Shown here: piece after piece, positions 5,486 through 7,255 of the stretch
Numbering within the stretch: position 1 is the first letter of the stretch
Layout: the number at the start of each line of letters is the position of its first letter
Origin: an uncultured Comamonadaceae bacterium
Lineage (GTDB): Bacteria; Pseudomonadota; Gammaproteobacteria; Burkholderiales; Burkholderiaceae_C
Assembly (NCBI GenBank): GCA_937871735.1
Contig: CALMOI010000394.1
Coordinates: forward strand, 1-7,255
Length of the DNA stretch: 7,255 bases
Reading direction: 5' to 3'
The notes under the pieces: model-generated
What the model was told of the DNA's origin: nothing
Database searches by the model: none
Seen by the model: the letters and a program-made list of their open reading frames with translations, nothing else
Position numbers and translations under genes: made by a program

Positions 5486-7093
5486 TTAACTTTGTAAGAA
5501 CATGCGGTACACCGGATTTTGGGTCTCTTCTACACAAGCGTAACCCAAGGTGTCCAAAAACGCCCTGAAATCCTGATGATCAGCAGGGGGAACTTGCAGG
5601 CCAATCAAAATTCGCCCGTAGTCCGCGCCTTGGTTGCGGTAGTGAAACAGGCTGATGTTCCAGCCCGGCTGCATCAGGCTCAGGAACTTGAGCAGCGCAC
5701 CGGGACGCTCGGGAAAGGTGAAGCGCAGCAGGCGTTCATCTTGCGCCAGCGTCGAATGGCCGCCCACCATGTGGCGGATGTGTTCTTGCGCCAAGTCGTC
5801 GTGAGTCAAGTCCAGCGCCCCGAAACCGTGTTCGCGGAACTTGCCCGCCAACAACTCGCTTTCGCCCTTGCCGTGCGTGGTCAGGCCAATAAAGACGTGT
5901 GCTTTGGCCTCATCGCTGATGCGGTAATTGAACTCGGTCACATTGCGCTGGCCGCCCGGCAAGTTGCCGATCAGCTCTAAAAATCGCCGAAAACTGCCGC
6001 GCGCTTCGGGAATGGTCACGGCCAACAGGGCTTCGCTTTCCTCGCCCACGCCAGCGCGCTCGGCCACGAAGCGCAGGCGGTCAAAGTTCATGTTGGCACC
6101 GCACAAGATGGCGGCGTAGGTCTCGCCTTCAGTGTGGTGCGTGGTCACATACTGTTTGATTGCCGCCACAGCCAAAGCGCCTGCGGGTTCGACGATGCTG
6201 CGCGTGTCCACAAAAATGTCTTTGATGGCGGCGCACACCGAGTCCGTGTCCACGGTGATGTACTCATCGACCAGCGCATGCGCGACGCGGAAGGTTTCTT
6301 CGCCAACCAGCTTCACTGCGGTGCCGTCCGAGAACAAACCCACATCGGGCAGCGTGACCCGGTGGTGCGCGTGGGCAGATTGAATCATCGCGTCCGAGTC
6401 GTTCATCTGCACGCCGATCACCTTGATGCCGGGGCGTACGGCCTTGATGTAATTAGCCACACCGGCAATCAGCCCTCCGCCGCCAATGGCGACGAACACA
6501 GCATCCAGCTGCCCCGGATGCTGACGCAGCATCTCCATGGCGATGGTGCCTTGCCCGGCGATCACATCGGGGTCGTCAAACGGGTGGACGAAGGTCAGGC
6601 CTTGCTGTTGTTCCAGCGTCACTGCGTGGGCATAGGCATCGGAGTAGCTGTCGCCATGCAACACGACTTGCGCTGCGTCACCGCCCAGGTTGCGCACGGC
6701 ATCAATCTTGACTTGAGGCGTGGTGGTGGGCATCACGATCACGGCGCGGCAGCCCAATTTGCTGGCACCCAAGGCCACGCCCTGTGCGTGGTTGCCCGCC
6801 GAGGCGCAAATCACGCCGCGTTGGCGCTGCTCGGGGCTGAGATGCGCCAGCTTGTTGTAGGCACCACGCAGCTTGAAGCTGAACACGGCTTGCTGGTCTT
6901 CGCGCTTCAAGAGCACTTGGTTTTTCAGGCGGCGGCTGAGGTTTTTGGCCTCTTCAAACGCCGACTCCACGGCCACGTCGTAGACGCGAGCGTTCAAAAT
7001 TTTGATCAGGTAGTCAGCAGGCGTGAGCGCAGCGGCGCTGGCCGTCACGGGAGATGGGGAAGAGAGAGAAGGGGTGGGCTGTGCAGTCGTCAT
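5486..7093 (-). CDS. ilvA: Threonine ammonia-lyase (threonine deaminase), biosynthetic long form
   Basis: IlvA is a cytoplasmic PLP enzyme that converts L-threonine to 2-oxobutanoate and ammonia, the first committed step to isoleucine. The product has 535 residues, close to the 514 of E. coli IlvA. The catalytic domain covers about 24-345. KREDQQAVFSFKLRGA (63-78) carries the PLP Schiff-base lysine, Lys74. SAGNHAQGVA (98-107) is the substrate/PLP loop, GGGGL (204-208) binds the PLP phosphate, and CGANMNFDRL (331-340) closes the site. Two ACT-like regulatory domains follow (about 353-430 and 453-525), with FPERPGALLKFL and ISLFHYRNQGADYGRILIG in the second. This long form is the isoleucine-inhibited biosynthetic enzyme rather than the short catabolic TdcB type. 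In-frame ATGs at 7105 and 7102 would add four or three residues. I use 7093 (MTTAQ...), but 7105 has slightly better support from upstream context. An 8-bp inverted repeat lies just upstream. Confidence 0.96.
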   Translation of the reverse strand: MTTAQPTPSLSSPSPVTASAAALTPADYLIKILNARVYDVAVESAFEEAKNLSRRLKNQVLLKREDQQAVFSFKLRGAYNKLAHLSPEQRQRGVICASAGNHAQGVALGASKLGCRAVIVMPTTTPQVKIDAVRNLGGDAAQVVLHGDSYSDAYAHAVTLEQQQGLTFVHPFDDPDVIAGQGTIAMEMLRQHPGQLDAVFVAIGGGGLIAGVANYIKAVRPGIKVIGVQMNDSDAMIQSAHAHHRVTLPDVGLFSDGTAVKLVGEETFRVAHALVDEYITVDTDSVCAAIKDIFVDTRSIVEPAGALAVAAIKQYVTTHHTEGETYAAILCGANMNFDRLRFVAERAGVGEESEALLAVTIPEARGSFRRFLELIGNLPGGQRNVTEFNYRISDEAKAHVFIGLTTHGKGESELLAGKFREHGFGALDLTHDDLAQEHIRHMVGGHSTLAQDERLLRFTFPERPGALLKFLSLMQPGWNISLFHYRNQGADYGRILIGLQVPPADHQDFRAFLDTLGYACVEETQNPVYRMFLQS

Positions 7094-7112
7094 GATGACC
7101 ATCATAAGATGC

Positions 7113-7139
7113 GGCCTGTGACGGGTCGCAGCACAGGCC
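7113..7139 (-). repeat. Perfect 8-bp inverted repeat in the ilvA leader
   Basis: The arms GGCCTGTG (7113-7120) and CACAGGCC (7132-7139) are perfectly complementary and flank an 11-base spacer. On the minus-strand transcript they would form a GC-rich hairpin ending 7 bases before the upstream ilvA ATG at 7105. No U-run follows, so it is not an intrinsic terminator. It could be an mRNA hairpin that limits ribosome access, or a protein-binding operator. The sequence alone does not decide between them. Confidence 0.6.
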
Positions 7140-7155
7140 AGATCAGTACAGGCGT

Positions 7156-7185
7156 AAAAAAACCCCGAATCTTGCGATTCGGGGT
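7156..7185 (-). terminator. Intrinsic terminator of a minus-strand transcript from beyond the right edge
   Basis: A perfect 10-bp stem pairs ACCCCGAATC (7162-7171) with GATTCGGGGT (7176-7185). On the minus strand the loop reads GCAA, a stable GNRA tetraloop, and the stem runs directly into seven U residues (7162-7156). This is a textbook Rho-independent terminator for minus-strand transcription. It lies upstream of ilvA, so it should end the preceding gene, outside the window, rather than ilvA. If so, ilvA needs its own promoter between here and its start, or depends on read-through. The plus strand has no U-run next to the stem, so it is probably one-directional. Confidence 0.9.
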
Positions 7186-7255
7186 AAATCCACCTTTTTC
7201 GGAGGGGTGGAGGAGACAACTCGCGCACAGAACTGGTCTATGCATGACTGAAGTG
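7186..7255. other. Right-edge intergenic or gene-end sequence, content unresolved
   Basis: No gene can be supported in these 70 bases. On the minus strand one frame entering from the right closes at TAG (7240-7238), which could be the stop codon of the gene served by the terminator. On the plus strand an ATG at 7244 opens MTEV before the edge, without a well-placed Shine-Dalgarno. A second weak hairpin, TCCACC (7189-7194) with GGTGGA (7206-7211), has an 11-base loop. Confidence 0.25.

Noticed and set aside
5263..5568. Plus-strand open frame of 101 codons across the ilvA end and the intergenic gap
   Set aside because: It overlaps two minus-strand genes, shows no recognisable protein features and has no Shine-Dalgarno. 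The nearby TTGACA lacks a usable -10.
7162..7185. Terminator as an ilvA transcription attenuator
   Set aside because: No competing antiterminator pairing is visible and the only frame through it does not stop before the hairpin. An upstream gene's terminator explains it more simply.
7186..7255. Possible tRNA or tmRNA 3' end upstream of the terminator
   Set aside because: On the minus strand there is a CTCCTCCACC stretch, but no T-loop GTTCGA-type sequence and no acceptor pairing can be found within the window.
1..7255. Mobile element, CRISPR array, phage or toxin-antitoxin genes
   Set aside because: No transposase or integrase, spaced repeats, target duplications or paired small genes were seen on either strand. 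Coding style is uniform across the window.

Overview
The window looks chromosomal and comes from a GC-rich betaproteobacterium, most likely Burkholderiales and probably Comamonadaceae. The basis is the high GC content, the beta-type pseudopilin set, a short GspC gene transcribed away from gspG, and a long-form threonine deaminase. This is a family-level inference from gene content and protein style; no species can be named.

Layout from left to right. Positions 1-4093 hold a minus-strand type II secretion (T2SS) operon, read from right to left as gspG, gspH, gspI, gspJ, gspK, gspL. Its genes overlap or nearly touch (gspG/gspH by 26 bases, gspI/gspJ by TGATG, gspJ/gspK by ATGA). gspL runs off the left edge, so gspM and gspN would be expected beyond it. 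A plus-strand gene for a short GspC (4139-4591) lies 45 bases from gspG and points away from it. Its stop faces, across 17 bases, the stop of an unrecognised minus-strand gene (4609-5388). A 97-base AT-richer gap (5389-5485) separates that gene from ilvA (5486-7093, minus strand), which encodes biosynthetic threonine deaminase. The last 160 bases hold an inverted repeat immediately before ilvA and a clear intrinsic terminator that ends a minus-strand transcript from beyond the right edge.

How the parts work together. GspG is the major pseudopilin. GspH, I, J and K are minor pseudopilins, with I, J and K forming the tip that starts pseudopilus assembly. GspL links the cytoplasmic ATPase GspE to the inner-membrane platform, and GspC links that platform to the outer-membrane secretin GspD. 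The secretin, the ATPase, GspF and the prepilin peptidase are not in the window. ilvA belongs to isoleucine biosynthesis and is not obviously connected to secretion.

Most of the window is ordinary housekeeping and secretion sequence. The points most worth checking are the hairpin that could mask the ilvA ribosome binding site, the unrecognised gene between ilvA and gspC, and the very short GspC with its cramped divergent promoter region. I did not find convincing evidence of a new multi-gene system.
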